The notes: a model not told the origin generated them from the sequence alone. A stretch of 64,000 bases of DNA from Acinetobacter proteolyticus (GCF_000367945.1 NZ_KB849179.1:1082935-1146934), one strand, 5' to 3'; positions 44,786 to 52,483 are shown, counted from the stretch's first letter. A program made the numbers and translations.

Positions 44786-46408
44786 CTAATCATATGGATC
44801 GTAATTTCTACGTGAGTTATTGCCATAAATCGCCTGTAGCACTTTGCGTTTTGGAGTATCAATCTGCGCATTGATGATTGCTGATCCATAGTCGGGACTG
44901 CGACCAAGACGCTTAATAATTTCTTCACGTGATTCAACTTGAATGTTCTTGCCTTGTAGTGACCAACGTGGTGCAGTTAAATCTGCAAGCAATTCGGGTT
45001 CAGGTGGCAATGCGACAATGCTGCCGTATGCAGGATCTAATGATTCGCGTAACTGCCACCAGAGTTGTGTGCGCATGTTGTGGAATGTCAGTTGACCTGA
45101 GCGATCGAACGCCGTTGCAGATTGGCGTACATCAACCGGTATGACGTGCAATCCTGATTGCTTTAAGAAATCGTAAGTACTTGCACCAACACCAATGACA
45201 TCAACGTGAATTGGTGCTTCATCACGCACATGGCCAACTGCAAACGAAGCAGATGCAGGACCGTCTTTGGATTGAATACCTTCAAGCACATTCGCTTTGT
45301 TATACCAATGCCCATGCCGCGCATATCCAATGGTGTTGTCCTTTCCACCGCGGGCAACGTCAAGACCGTATGAGTCCATTGCAAAGTCGCCTTTGTACAG
45401 AATGCGCATCTCGTCCTCTGGTTTCCAACGTGCTTGTGCTGCTTCAACCCATTCCGTTGGGATGACTTGCCAAGGATCATCCTCAATACCCGCACCGAAA
45501 TCGCCGTATAACATTTGTGACCTCAAAGGTTCAGGCAAGGATTGCAAAGTACTCATATAGCCTGTTTCCATGTAGTACTTGTTATCTGTCACACGCGCAG
45601 GGATGAACGTGCGTGATTTAGGTTTGATGATGTGCTCAGGTTTGTAGTCATCTTTGTTGAAGTCATAAACAATTTGATCATCGATCAGTACAAATGGCTT
45701 ATAGCTATCAACTTCCTGTTCTTTGCCCTTCACCATTGCAAACCAACGTAATTCGCCTGGTGCAGCTGGGTTTGGGTATCCTTTCTTAATCCATGGCGCA
45801 AAGTAATCAATTACCCATCTGCCCTCAGCGGTTGTAGGTGGGTTAAAAGTCATAAGCACTTTAGATTTAACAGTTGGATCTGAAGAACGATTCCAACCCA
45901 TAACGAATCGTGCTTGTGATTCGCGGATCTCTGTTGCTTCGTCCAGTGCTTTCAAATCATGCGCACGACCTTGCCAACGCTTCTCATCGCCGAGGTTATC
46001 CAAGCCGCCGAACTCGATTAGCTTGCCATTGCCCAAATTCCAGAATGATTTTTGTGAGTTGTAGCCGTTCTTGTGTCCTAATATTTCCTCTGTACGTTGC
46101 ACAATGCCATCTGTTTGTGCTTTTTCACGCCGTACAACAAGCACACGCTTATGGATATTGAGTGATGAACCCACAATCAAATCGGTCTTGCCGCCACCAG
46201 CTGCACCGCCGTATCCGATCACATCAGCTTGTGAAAGATATGCGGCCATTTGTGGGCCTTCCAATGGAAACCACACAGGTGCATTGGCAAGTAACTTACT
46301 GATTTCTGCTTGTTCATCTTCATCAAGCGATAACAGATATTTCTCAATATCGGATTCGCTCATATCCGCAAGCAATACAAGAATCTGTTCGTCAGTGGTT
46401 TTGTTCAT
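44786..46408 (-). CDS. terL: Terminase large subunit
   Basis: A 540-aa packaging motor. ATPase: Walker A GYGGAAGGGKTDLIVGSS (about residue 60), Walker B-like HDLKALDEATEI with the catalytic glutamate. The nuclease (RNase H-like) domain is in the C-terminal half, with MDSYGLDVARGGKDNT as the first metal site and DVIGVGASTYDFL as the second. It cuts and pumps phage DNA through the portal. It is preceded by two mini-ORFs after TerS. Confidence 0.92.
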   Translation of the reverse strand: MNKTTDEQILVLLADMSESDIEKYLLSLDEDEQAEISKLLANAPVWFPLEGPQMAAYLSQADVIGYGGAAGGGKTDLIVGSSLNIHKRVLVVRREKAQTDGIVQRTEEILGHKNGYNSQKSFWNLGNGKLIEFGGLDNLGDEKRWQGRAHDLKALDEATEIRESQARFVMGWNRSSDPTVKSKVLMTFNPPTTAEGRWVIDYFAPWIKKGYPNPAAPGELRWFAMVKGKEQEVDSYKPFVLIDDQIVYDFNKDDYKPEHIIKPKSRTFIPARVTDNKYYMETGYMSTLQSLPEPLRSQMLYGDFGAGIEDDPWQVIPTEWVEAAQARWKPEDEMRILYKGDFAMDSYGLDVARGGKDNTIGYARHGHWYNKANVLEGIQSKDGPASASFAVGHVRDEAPIHVDVIGVGASTYDFLKQSGLHVIPVDVRQSATAFDRSGQLTFHNMRTQLWWQLRESLDPAYGSIVALPPEPELLADLTAPRWSLQGKNIQVESREEIIKRLGRSPDYGSAIINAQIDTPKRKVLQAIYGNNSRRNYDPYD

Positions 46409-46410
46409 GA

Positions 46411-46485
46411 TTAACCGCCATATATCTTTTCAACAGTCATACAAACAACCAAAACCATTAAGAAAATCCAAAAGTATTTATCCAT
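46411..46485 (-). CDS. 24-aa membrane mini-protein between terS and terL
   Basis: Read directly: ATG at 46485, stop at 46411, 2 nt before the terL ATG. AAGGAG lies 7 nt before the start. The peptide is MDKYFWIFLMVLVVCMTVEK plus IYGG, nearly all one membrane helix. The strong ribosome site and tight packing support translation. Function unknown; a small holin-like or regulatory peptide is possible. Confidence 0.6.
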   Translation of the reverse strand: MDKYFWIFLMVLVVCMTVEKIYGG

Positions 46486-46507
46486 TCTGATTCTCCTTGC
46501 TGCACGC

Positions 46508-46585
46508 TCACTGCTCTATTTCAGTCGTGCAACCAATTGTTTTTAAAGCAAAGCTCAAAATTGATTGTTCAAATTGTTCACGCAT
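46508..46585 (-). CDS. 25-aa mini-ORF overlapping the end of terS
   Basis: Read directly: ATG at 46585, stop at 46508. AAGGAG lies 7 nt before the ATG, inside the terS 3' end, and the start overlaps the last codons of terS. The peptide is MREQFEQSILSFALKTIGCT plus TEIEQ. Its first residues resemble the start MREKFEQFIRDQ of the 94-aa gene at 50181-50465, which may mean shared descent. Function unknown. Confidence 0.5.
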   Translation of the reverse strand: MREQFEQSILSFALKTIGCTTEIEQ

Positions 46586-47153
46586 CATTCTTCTCCTTAT
46601 TCGCTTTGTGCAACTTGGCAAGCGCCGATAACTTTTTGCTTGATGCTTTGGTGTCTGTTAAAGGGTTATCAGGATCGTTCCCGTGTTCGATGCGCTCTTT
46701 GAATGCGCCAATAGAAATATGTTTGCCTAATAACTCAAGATTCTTAACTTTGTCAGGCCATTTTATTTTGCGCAGATAACCGATAAGCGAACGTTCCTCT
46801 CCTCGCCCGTCAAATTCTTCCATGTTGTCCAAACCTGAAATGTACTGACGCCAGATAGGAGGCCAATTGCTAATGGGTTTAAGTGATAGGTCGTCGTTCA
46901 TAATGTCTATCACGTCCATCTGATCAATTTGCACTAAGCGATTTAGAACGTAATCTGCATCGACATCTAATCGTTTGATACGTGCATTTTGGGCTTCAGT
47001 AATGGCTTTTTGTATTTCAGGTTTTTTTAGGTTTTCGTCACCAATTGAACCTGCAGTTTTTGCAGAATACCCAGCACGAACTGCAGCTTGCGTTGCATTT
47101 AAATCTTTTAGGTATTCATGCACGAATATCTTTTGTTTTCCGCGTAAAGCCAT
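46578..47153 (-). CDS. terS: Terminase small subunit
   Basis: A 191-aa protein. RGKQKIFVHEYLKDLNATQA and AVRAGYSAKTAGSIGDENLK form the N-terminal HTH of the Terminase_2 family; the oligomerisation region is central. It binds the packaging site and stimulates the large subunit. The upstream gene overlaps by 1 nt. A notable inverted repeat lies 255 bp upstream (47409-47504) and could be its recognition site. Confidence 0.85.
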   Translation of the reverse strand: MALRGKQKIFVHEYLKDLNATQAAVRAGYSAKTAGSIGDENLKKPEIQKAITEAQNARIKRLDVDADYVLNRLVQIDQMDVIDIMNDDLSLKPISNWPPIWRQYISGLDNMEEFDGRGEERSLIGYLRKIKWPDKVKNLELLGKHISIGAFKERIEHGNDPDNPLTDTKASSKKLSALAKLHKANKEKNDA

Positions 47154-47407
47154 TAGATAACCTCCTTATAGCAATACCCATTGCAGATACGTCTAGCCAT
47201 TTCATGTGATATGTCGTACTTGTGCCCAAGCTGACGCAATGAAAGGCCTGATTTATGTAATTCTCGTATGTTTTTCACATCATCCTCCGTTACTTTTGGC
47301 GCAGAGCTACGTTTCACCTTGTCTTTCACCAAATACTGAGGAACAAAAGCTAATACAGGCATGTCGCCCTCCTGCCAAACCGTTATTTTTTCGTTTTTGT
47401 CTTTCAA
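47153..47407 (-). CDS. Small HTH protein upstream of terS
   Basis: An 84-aa protein. Residues about 38-80 (VTEDDVKNIRELHKSGLSLR and QLGHKYDISHEMARRICNGY) form a Hin/resolvase-like helix-turn-helix. The N-terminal part is basic and strand-like. It is probably a DNA-binding protein: either a late-gene regulator or a packaging helper. The inverted repeat at 47409-47504 begins 2 nt before its ATG, so it may autoregulate there. Family not named. Confidence 0.7.
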   Translation of the reverse strand: MKDKNEKITVWQEGDMPVLAFVPQYLVKDKVKRSSAPKVTEDDVKNIRELHKSGLSLRQLGHKYDISHEMARRICNGYCYKEVI

Positions 47408-47571
47408 AGTGGCGTTAAGGCGTTTAAATATGTTTTTTATGGAAAGTCCTATATATATAAATAGAAAGTTCCTGAAAAATACGCCCTAAACGCCTTAACG
47501 CCACCTGCCGACCACTACAAACACGTAAAAAATTGCGAATACGCAAAAAACTACTTGTTAAACTCATAAAC
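47408..47571. repeat. 18-bp inverted repeat with 9-mer repeats and AT-rich centre
   Basis: GTGGCGTTAAGGCGTTTA (47409-47426) and its exact complement TAAACGCCTTAACGCCAC (47487-47504) flank a 60-bp AT-rich centre with ATATATATAAATA. Read on the minus strand, the distal arm is three successive 9-mers GTGGCGTTA, AGGCGTTTA and GGGCGTATT. The centre has two near copies of GAAAGTYCCT. It lies between the primase-helicase stop and the HTH gene. Roles to consider: promoter-operator for late genes, replication origin, or packaging site. Confidence 0.7.
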
Positions 47572-50184
47572 CTAATTGTTAGGTGTATCCAAATCCGCAA
47601 AATCTGCGGAAACACGCACGCGGATGCCCAACATTTTCCTAGCACCGTTTGCACCTTTAGCCGTTCGAAACTTACTACTTAAACGACGTCCTAAACTTCT
47701 TGCCGTCGGTATGTACCTTAATTCGCCATTTTTAACCGCGTACGCTTGCCAACTTGCCCATAAATTTGCAGATAGATCCCAGACTGTTTCAGGTGTGCCA
47801 AGCTCACAGCACTCATTAATCCAGTCTTTGAGCAGATCCATTTCGTCTTTATATTCGTCACGTGCAGCTTTCGTTTTGCCAGGTTCCCGCAACCCGTCCT
47901 GCTGATACTCAAGTGCACCGCGCACCAACCAAGCTAAGACCCCCTCAATCTCGGCCAAAAGCTTCTCGGATCTATTCGTGTCTTTAATTAAGGTTTTGTC
48001 TGCGTCATAGTTACGTTCAAAAGGCACCATCATTAATCGCCGCCAAATACCATGATCACCGCCTTTAATAATCGGTTTATGGTTTGTTGGCATGATCGTG
48101 GTCCATGTTGGTTTGAACTCAACTGAGCCCTTGGCGTAGAGACCGCGCGCAGTGACCGACTCACCACCTGTTAATGACTTAACAAGACCCTCTTTCAACT
48201 CTTGGTTTTCTTCAGGTTCATTTACATAGACAAAGCGCGAACCACGTAAACGAAGTAAATCTTCACGTGCACCGCCTGCACTGCCCTTACCTGCGCCCAA
48301 AAACGTTTCTGCAGGCGTAGTCTTGGCATAATCACCAAGCGCCTTGAAAATAGTTGTAAGGATTGTGGATTTACCATTGGAACCATCACCGAACGGGATG
48401 ATCATCAAGTTTTCTTTTGGATTGCCCAAAATTGAGTAACCCATCAGCCGGCGGAAAAAATCAGCCATTTCTTGATCGCCAAAAAAAGCATCAAGAACCG
48501 TGGCTTCAAATAATGGGCATTTCGCTTTGTGGTTGTACTCAACACCTGTGCTATTGGTAATCAGCAAATCCTGATTAGGCTTGACCAAATCACCTGTACG
48601 CAAATCAACAGCACCATTGGCACAACCAAGTAAATAAATATCGCTATCTAGTTCGTTAAAAGGCACAAGTACACGCGGATCTGATTGAGCAAGCGATACC
48701 ATGTTTTTAACCATGAATGCCTTTTGACTTGCTGCGCAGAATTGATAGAACTCAGCACGCTGGGCATCGTCATCGATCTTTTTGGCTTCATCGCCTAAGG
48801 CCAAAACAGATTGCTTAGCGTATTGCTCAATCACCATGTTCACGCATGGTTCCCAATAAACGCTATTCCACCGATACCAACAACTTGTTTCTGCTACATA
48901 CATAATCTCAGTGCCATAAGCATCGAGCATTCTGGAAGCATTACCGAACTCAGTCATTGGGCGCTTTTGAGCGTCATCCAGTGCGATTTGCACCTTCTTG
49001 CCGCCCATAGCGATATTGATTTCGCGCTGTGTGATAGAGACTTTTGAAAGTTGCTTGAATCGTTGTTGTAATAAACCTGAAAGCTCAACACGCAAAGCAA
49101 CGTCAGTTCCTGCTATCTTGCCAGCCTCTTTGGCCACAACTTGCAAGAGCTCTTGTGTCTCTTGGCATTCAATGATTTTATTTTTAATATCGGCTAGAAC
49201 TTTGCGTTTTTCTAAACGTATTTTTTCCTGCTTTGATTCGCGCCCAACTTTGAGTAACCAATGCGCAGTAATGATATTTGAGCCTGTTTGCTCAAAACTG
49301 TTCCACTTACGCTCGATGTCTTCAAACGAAGAATAGTTACTTGCTGTTGCTGACCACTCGTTCCAAAGCTGCAAAGCATCATCACTGGCACTGAACTCGT
49401 GATGCAAAGACATGCCCACACGAACCCAAGTTTCATAGTCTTCATTATCGATATAGCCTAGATATTTTTTAGCGTCATCAAGCGACCATCCGATAGTCGC
49501 AGTTATATTGTTCAGAAAGTCTTCGTCATCATCCAATTCGCTAGACGTCAAAGCACCTACACGCGACTTGCTGTTTTTGACTCGCATTAAGCCATGTTCT
49601 TCAGCCATATGCTCAAACATCTGGACTGCTTCAGCAACTTGCTCTTTGGTAATAACAGGCAGCGAGTTTGCAGGAAATTCAGCAATACCCCCGAAGAAAT
49701 CGACCCATTCGTATGGTTTTTTTGTATCGGGGTGCACGTGATATGCGACGAATTGTTGACCACGGCCAAGCATTTCGATACGCTGTTTCTGCATTTGTTT
49801 AAAAGGTTTATCAACTTCTGTAGGGTCTGCAAACCATGCAGAGGTTGATTTTCCCCAATTCGGTTCCTCTGCTCTATACACAAGCAAAATCTTAGGCGCT
49901 CGCCCTATTCGCTCACAGCTCACTCCAAGATTATCCCGGCACCAGTCTGCAAACTTCTCTGCCAATTCAACATCAGTTACATCAATATCAACCGCACAGA
50001 TCGGGAAAGGCCCTTGACCAGTTAAGATGCCCACACCCTGATTTGCATACTTCGGTACATCAATAGCGGTGAGTCGTACGTTCTGCCACTCGTCCATAAC
50101 AGGGCGCTTCATGCCCTGCTTGATGGGAATGATCATGTAGTGATTGGCTAAGAGGTTCTTGCCGTGTTCCTTGAAATAATTCAC
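47572..50184 (-). CDS. Primase-polymerase / D5-type helicase fusion
   Basis: An 870-aa protein. N-terminal prim-pol domain (residues about 10-190) with the metal-binding DID (66-68) in ICAVDIDVTD and QFVAYHVHPD. A PriCT-like segment follows (YLGYIDNEDYETWVRVGMSL). The C-terminal D5_N/SF3 helicase has Walker A GDGSNGKST (about 599-607), VNEPEENQEL as Walker B and TIMPTNHKP as sensor. It should prime and unwind phage DNA at the origin. It replaces the T7-type primase-helicase. It lies leftward behind cro and overlaps the 94-aa gene by 4 nt. Confidence 0.9.
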   Translation of the reverse strand: MNYFKEHGKNLLANHYMIIPIKQGMKRPVMDEWQNVRLTAIDVPKYANQGVGILTGQGPFPICAVDIDVTDVELAEKFADWCRDNLGVSCERIGRAPKILLVYRAEEPNWGKSTSAWFADPTEVDKPFKQMQKQRIEMLGRGQQFVAYHVHPDTKKPYEWVDFFGGIAEFPANSLPVITKEQVAEAVQMFEHMAEEHGLMRVKNSKSRVGALTSSELDDDEDFLNNITATIGWSLDDAKKYLGYIDNEDYETWVRVGMSLHHEFSASDDALQLWNEWSATASNYSSFEDIERKWNSFEQTGSNIITAHWLLKVGRESKQEKIRLEKRKVLADIKNKIIECQETQELLQVVAKEAGKIAGTDVALRVELSGLLQQRFKQLSKVSITQREINIAMGGKKVQIALDDAQKRPMTEFGNASRMLDAYGTEIMYVAETSCWYRWNSVYWEPCVNMVIEQYAKQSVLALGDEAKKIDDDAQRAEFYQFCAASQKAFMVKNMVSLAQSDPRVLVPFNELDSDIYLLGCANGAVDLRTGDLVKPNQDLLITNSTGVEYNHKAKCPLFEATVLDAFFGDQEMADFFRRLMGYSILGNPKENLMIIPFGDGSNGKSTILTTIFKALGDYAKTTPAETFLGAGKGSAGGAREDLLRLRGSRFVYVNEPEENQELKEGLVKSLTGGESVTARGLYAKGSVEFKPTWTTIMPTNHKPIIKGGDHGIWRRLMMVPFERNYDADKTLIKDTNRSEKLLAEIEGVLAWLVRGALEYQQDGLREPGKTKAARDEYKDEMDLLKDWINECCELGTPETVWDLSANLWASWQAYAVKNGELRYIPTARSLGRRLSSKFRTAKGANGARKMLGIRVRVSADFADLDTPNN

Positions 50185-50465
50185 TCGGCACCATCCTTAA
50201 GCGCTTGCTCTATCTCTTGTTCTAATTCATACAAGGTATTTGCCGATTCAATACTCGTGGACCAACACTTTTGTCGCTTAGAACTAATCAATTGCACAAC
50301 CCGTTCAAGTTTCTGTTCAACTGCATCTATCCCATTTGCTTGATATTGCCAAGTTAAAAACATGAAATGCATCAAGTCAGATTTATATTGCCCATTGCAC
50401 CCAATTTCAAAATCTGCATTTAAACCACTTTGATCACGGATAAATTGTTCAAATTTTTCACGCAT
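50181..50465 (-). CDS. Small phage early protein
   Basis: A 94-aa soluble protein. MREKFEQFIRDQSGLNADFE, FMFLTWQYQANGIDAVEQKL and a coiled C-terminal helix (TLYELEQEIEQALKDGAE). Proteins with the same M-R-E-x-F-E-x-F and W-Q-x-x-x-x motifs occur in many Acinetobacter prophages; the role is unknown to me. Its stop overlaps the primase ATG. Confidence 0.65.
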   Translation of the reverse strand: MREKFEQFIRDQSGLNADFEIGCNGQYKSDLMHFMFLTWQYQANGIDAVEQKLERVVQLISSKRQKCWSTSIESANTLYELEQEIEQALKDGAE

Positions 50466-50466
50466 C

Positions 50467-50619
50467 TTAAGCCCTCCCTTTAATGCAGCCCGAACAGTGC
50501 CCTACCCAAAATGATAAGTATCGCGCACCATTTTTAGGGCAATGCGGTTTATGTAAAGATCGAGCTTTTTTAAGCGAAGCCCCGTCAATTTTTGCTAAAA
50601 GAATGGCGCGTTTTTTCAT
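50467..50619 (-). CDS. 50-aa Cys-containing early protein
   Basis: Read directly: ATG at 50619 overlaps the stop of the Cro-like gene (ATGA), and its stop at 50467 is 1 nt before the next ATG. AAGGA lies 9 nt upstream of the start. The peptide starts MKKRAILLAKIDGASLKKAR and has C/H residues in HKPHCPKN and WVGHCSGCIKGRA, which could bind one zinc. The tight coupling on both sides supports a real gene. Function unknown. Confidence 0.65.
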   Translation of the reverse strand: MKKRAILLAKIDGASLKKARSLHKPHCPKNGARYLSFWVGHCSGCIKGRA

Positions 50620-50873
50620 ACTGATGTTCCTTTAGATTCAGATAAATCGTCGAACTCTTTAGGGGCCGCAACATCAAAGCGCTCAGGGTAAAGCAGTTGC
50701 ATTTCGTTAATTTCACCGTTGAAAAACTGGGCTAGCTTTTCGGCCAAATCCAATGAAGGACGTTGTGCGCCGCTTTCAATCCTTGAAAGGTTCCCTGCAT
50801 CAGATGAAACCGCAGCAGCAACTTCTGCCAGTGAATACTTATGAATCTCTCTAATGCGACGAAGTGGTGTCAT
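50616..50873 (-). CDS. Cro-like XRE family regulator
   Basis: An 85-aa HTH_3 protein from the ATG at 50873 (an ATG at 50906 is in frame but less typical). LAEVAAAVSSDAGNLSRIES is the helix-turn-helix, followed by GAQRPSLDLAEKLAQFFNGE. It is divergent from the CI-type repressor with about 150 bp of operators between. It probably competes for these operators and turns the repressor off during lytic growth. Confidence 0.82.
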   Translation of the reverse strand: MTPLRRIREIHKYSLAEVAAAVSSDAGNLSRIESGAQRPSLDLAEKLAQFFNGEINEMQLLYPERFDVAAPKEFDDLSESKGTSV

Positions 50874-50910
50874 CGTTTTCGCCTTATTTTTTACTAATAA
50901 CCGCATCTAT

Positions 50911-50927
50911 GTTGCATTAAACGCAAC
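50911..50927. promoter_or_regulatory. Phage operator O1
   Basis: GTTGCAT-TAA-ACGCAAC: 17 bp, half-sites RTTGCGT/ACGCAAY with one mismatch. It covers the expected start of the leftward cro transcript (an extended -10 TGC-TAATTA reads leftward at 50936-50928). Confidence 0.7.
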
Positions 50928-50957
50928 TAATTAGCAATACATGTTGCGCACAAATTC

Positions 50958-50974
50958 ATTGCGTTTGACGCAAT
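50958..50974. promoter_or_regulatory. Phage operator O2 (perfect palindrome)
   Basis: ATTGCGT-TTG-ACGCAAT is a perfect 7+7 palindrome. A further half site GTTGCGC lies at 50943-50949. O2 covers the likely -35 box of the repressor promoter. Confidence 0.8.
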
Positions 50975-50988
50975 ATTAACGATAAAAT
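50959..50988 (+). promoter_or_regulatory. Candidate repressor promoter
   Basis: TTGCGT (50959-50964), 18-nt spacer, TAAAAT (50983-50988). The -35 lies in operator O2, allowing autoregulation. Confidence 0.4.
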
Positions 50989-51025
50989 TTCTCAATAATG
51001 CAAAATTTGCAAACTGGGACACGTT

Positions 51026-51691
51026 ATGAAAGCCGAACTAGGAAATGCAATTAAACAATTGCGTAGTGCTAAAAAGATGAGTCAACAAACACTTGCTGAA
51101 ATGATCGAAGTCGATAAAGGCAACGTATCAAGATACGAATCTGGCAAGCAGTACCCTGATTTTCCAACACTTGAAAAAATTGCGCGTGCTTTTGGTACTA
51201 CTGTCTCTGAACTATTCAAAACTGCTGAAACAAAGCTCGAAAATAACGTGACCCATTTAAAAAGAAACAATTTGCTACCTGTGTTGACATGGGTGCAAGC
51301 AGGAACTTTTACTAATGTTCAGGCTGTTGATTTAACTGAGGTTACGGAGTGGATGCCCGCACCTGAAGACCCATGCGACGATTGCTTTTATCTAAAAGTA
51401 AAAGGAGTTAGCAACGAACCCGACTTTTTTGAAGGCGACTATATCCTGGTCGACCCAACCGTTTGGTATTCCGACATGATTTCAGGTGATCTAATCGTAG
51501 TGCGCAAAGGCAATGATGCAACTTTTAAAAAGTTGGTCATTGAATCAAATGGAAATAGATATCTACAAGCACTCAATCCGAATTTCCAACCCAATATCAT
51601 TCCAGTAGACGAAGATTGCCATTTTGTTGGTCAGGTAGTTGATTCGTTCAGAAGAACATACAAAGTAAAAAGACGCTCAAGACCAAATTAA
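51026..51691 (+). CDS. CI/LexA-type phage repressor (S24 peptidase)
   Basis: A 221-aa repressor. N-terminal XRE HTH (residues 4-62; SQQTLAEMIEVDKGNVSRYE). Linker, then a LexA-like S24 domain with the Ala-Gly cleavage site A92-G93 (WVQAGTFTN), catalytic Ser129 (VKGVSNEPDF) and Lys168 (DATFKKL). It should keep lysogeny and self-cleave with RecA filaments after DNA damage, inducing the prophage. It has its own terminator. Operators of one sequence type lie on both sides of the gene. Confidence 0.93.
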   Translation: MKAELGNAIKQLRSAKKMSQQTLAEMIEVDKGNVSRYESGKQYPDFPTLEKIARAFGTTVSELFKTAETKLENNVTHLKRNNLLPVLTWVQAGTFTNVQAVDLTEVTEWMPAPEDPCDDCFYLKVKGVSNEPDFFEGDYILVDPTVWYSDMISGDLIVVRKGNDATFKKLVIESNGNRYLQALNPNFQPNIIPVDEDCHFVGQVVDSFRRTYKVKRRSRPN

Positions 51692-51712
51692 AAATATAAT
51701 TATATAAAAATC

Positions 51713-51741
51713 AAAAGCCTGCTATCTAAGCAGGCTTTTTT
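51713..51741 (+). terminator. Terminator after the repressor gene
   Basis: AAAAGCCTGCT / AGCAGGCTTTTTT with a 5-nt loop. It insulates the rightward early operon from the repressor transcript. Confidence 0.9.
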
Positions 51742-51758
51742 ATGCATGTTTAATAAAA

Positions 51759-51819
51759 ATTGCGCTTGACGCAACTAAAGGTTGCGTTTAACTTATCTAT
51801 GTGTTGAGCCAAACGCAAC
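51759..51819. promoter_or_regulatory. Triple operator O3-O5, 22-bp spacing
   Basis: O3 ATTGCGC-TTG-ACGCAAC (51759-51775), O4 GTTGCGT-TTA-ACTTATC (51781-51797, left half only), O5 GTTGAGC-CAA-ACGCAAC (51803-51819). Starts are exactly 22 bp apart, two helical turns, so dimers would line up on one face. They share the half-site RTTGCGT with O1 and O2. Confidence 0.78.
51767..51794 (+). promoter_or_regulatory. Candidate rightward early promoter
   Basis: TTGACG (51767-51772), 16-nt spacer, TAACTT (51789-51794); predicted start about 51801. O3 covers the -35, O4 the -10 and O5 the start region. Confidence 0.45.
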
Positions 51820-51836
51820 AAAAGAAGGATAATGTT

Positions 51837-52319
51837 ATGACAACCGCAATTCCAGAATTCCGCCAACAAACTTGTGCAGCACTTATCAGTGCAGGTGTAA
51901 CGCAACATGCACAGATTATTTCAACGGTCGCTGCCCTAGAAAAGTTTGTATTCAACCTTGATGAGTACGCAGCAAAAACTTCTGAACCTGAAGTTAAAAA
52001 TGCAGTAGCTGAAAAAACTACTAGCAAAAAAACCAATGCTCCTGTCGAAGCGCAAAAGGCCGCTGATGAATCCGCTGAAAAGGTTGCAGAAGCAGAAAGC
52101 GCAGAACAAGTCAGTGAAACAGCAACTGAAGTGATTCAAACAAGCACACCCAACTTCACCAAAGACGAAGTGCAAAAAGCATTGATCGGTTTGGGCAAAG
52201 TACATGGTCGCACTGCCATTGCATCCATCTTAGAGCAAGTTGGTGCAGCAAACATGTCGGCAGTTGCAGAGGCTGATTACCCAAAAATCATGCAATTAGT
52301 TGAAGGATATGCAGCATGA
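51837..52319 (+). CDS. First gene of the rightward early operon, unknown
   Basis: A 160-aa protein from the ATG at 51837, with GAAGGA about 8 nt upstream. It has a helical N-terminal part (residues 1-45), an Ala/Glu/Lys-rich low-complexity linker (about 46-100) and a C-terminal helical domain (FTKDEVQKALIGLGKVHGRT, then IASILEQVGAANMSAVAEAD). The C-terminal domain resembles a short helical domain found at the end of many phage proteins. Function unknown; its first position suggests a host takeover or recombination role. Confidence 0.7.
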   Translation: MTTAIPEFRQQTCAALISAGVTQHAQIISTVAALEKFVFNLDEYAAKTSEPEVKNAVAEKTTSKKTNAPVEAQKAADESAEKVAEAESAEQVSETATEVIQTSTPNFTKDEVQKALIGLGKVHGRTAIASILEQVGAANMSAVAEADYPKIMQLVEGYAA

Positions 52320-52474
52320 AAAAAGGACGTTTCGATGAGATCGTAGACAAGCGTTTAAACGCTGACGATTTCGCAGAACCACAAGCATTAACCCAGCGCG
52401 AAAAACTAATTGCAATTGCAGCATTCAGTATTTTTGGTGCGCTGATCATCTATTGCGCTGCAATTAGCTACTAG
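52316..52474 (+). CDS. 52-aa single-pass membrane protein
   Basis: Read directly: ATG at 52316 overlaps the upstream stop (ATGA); stop at 52472-52474. The peptide starts MKKGRFDEIVDKRLNADDFA and ends with one membrane helix (IAIAAFSIFGALIIYCAAIS). Its coupling to the previous gene supports translation. Function unknown; it might anchor an early process at the membrane or exclude other phages. Confidence 0.62.
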   Translation: MKKGRFDEIVDKRLNADDFAEPQALTQREKLIAIAAFSIFGALIIYCAAISY

Positions 52475-52483
52475 GGGTTTGCC

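Noticed and set aside
44777..44805. Plus-strand promoter from the TTGACA inside the TGTCAACAG motif
   Set aside because: No -10 box at 16-18 nt, and the direction is antisense to the late genes; the same holds for the copies at 22853 and 33894.
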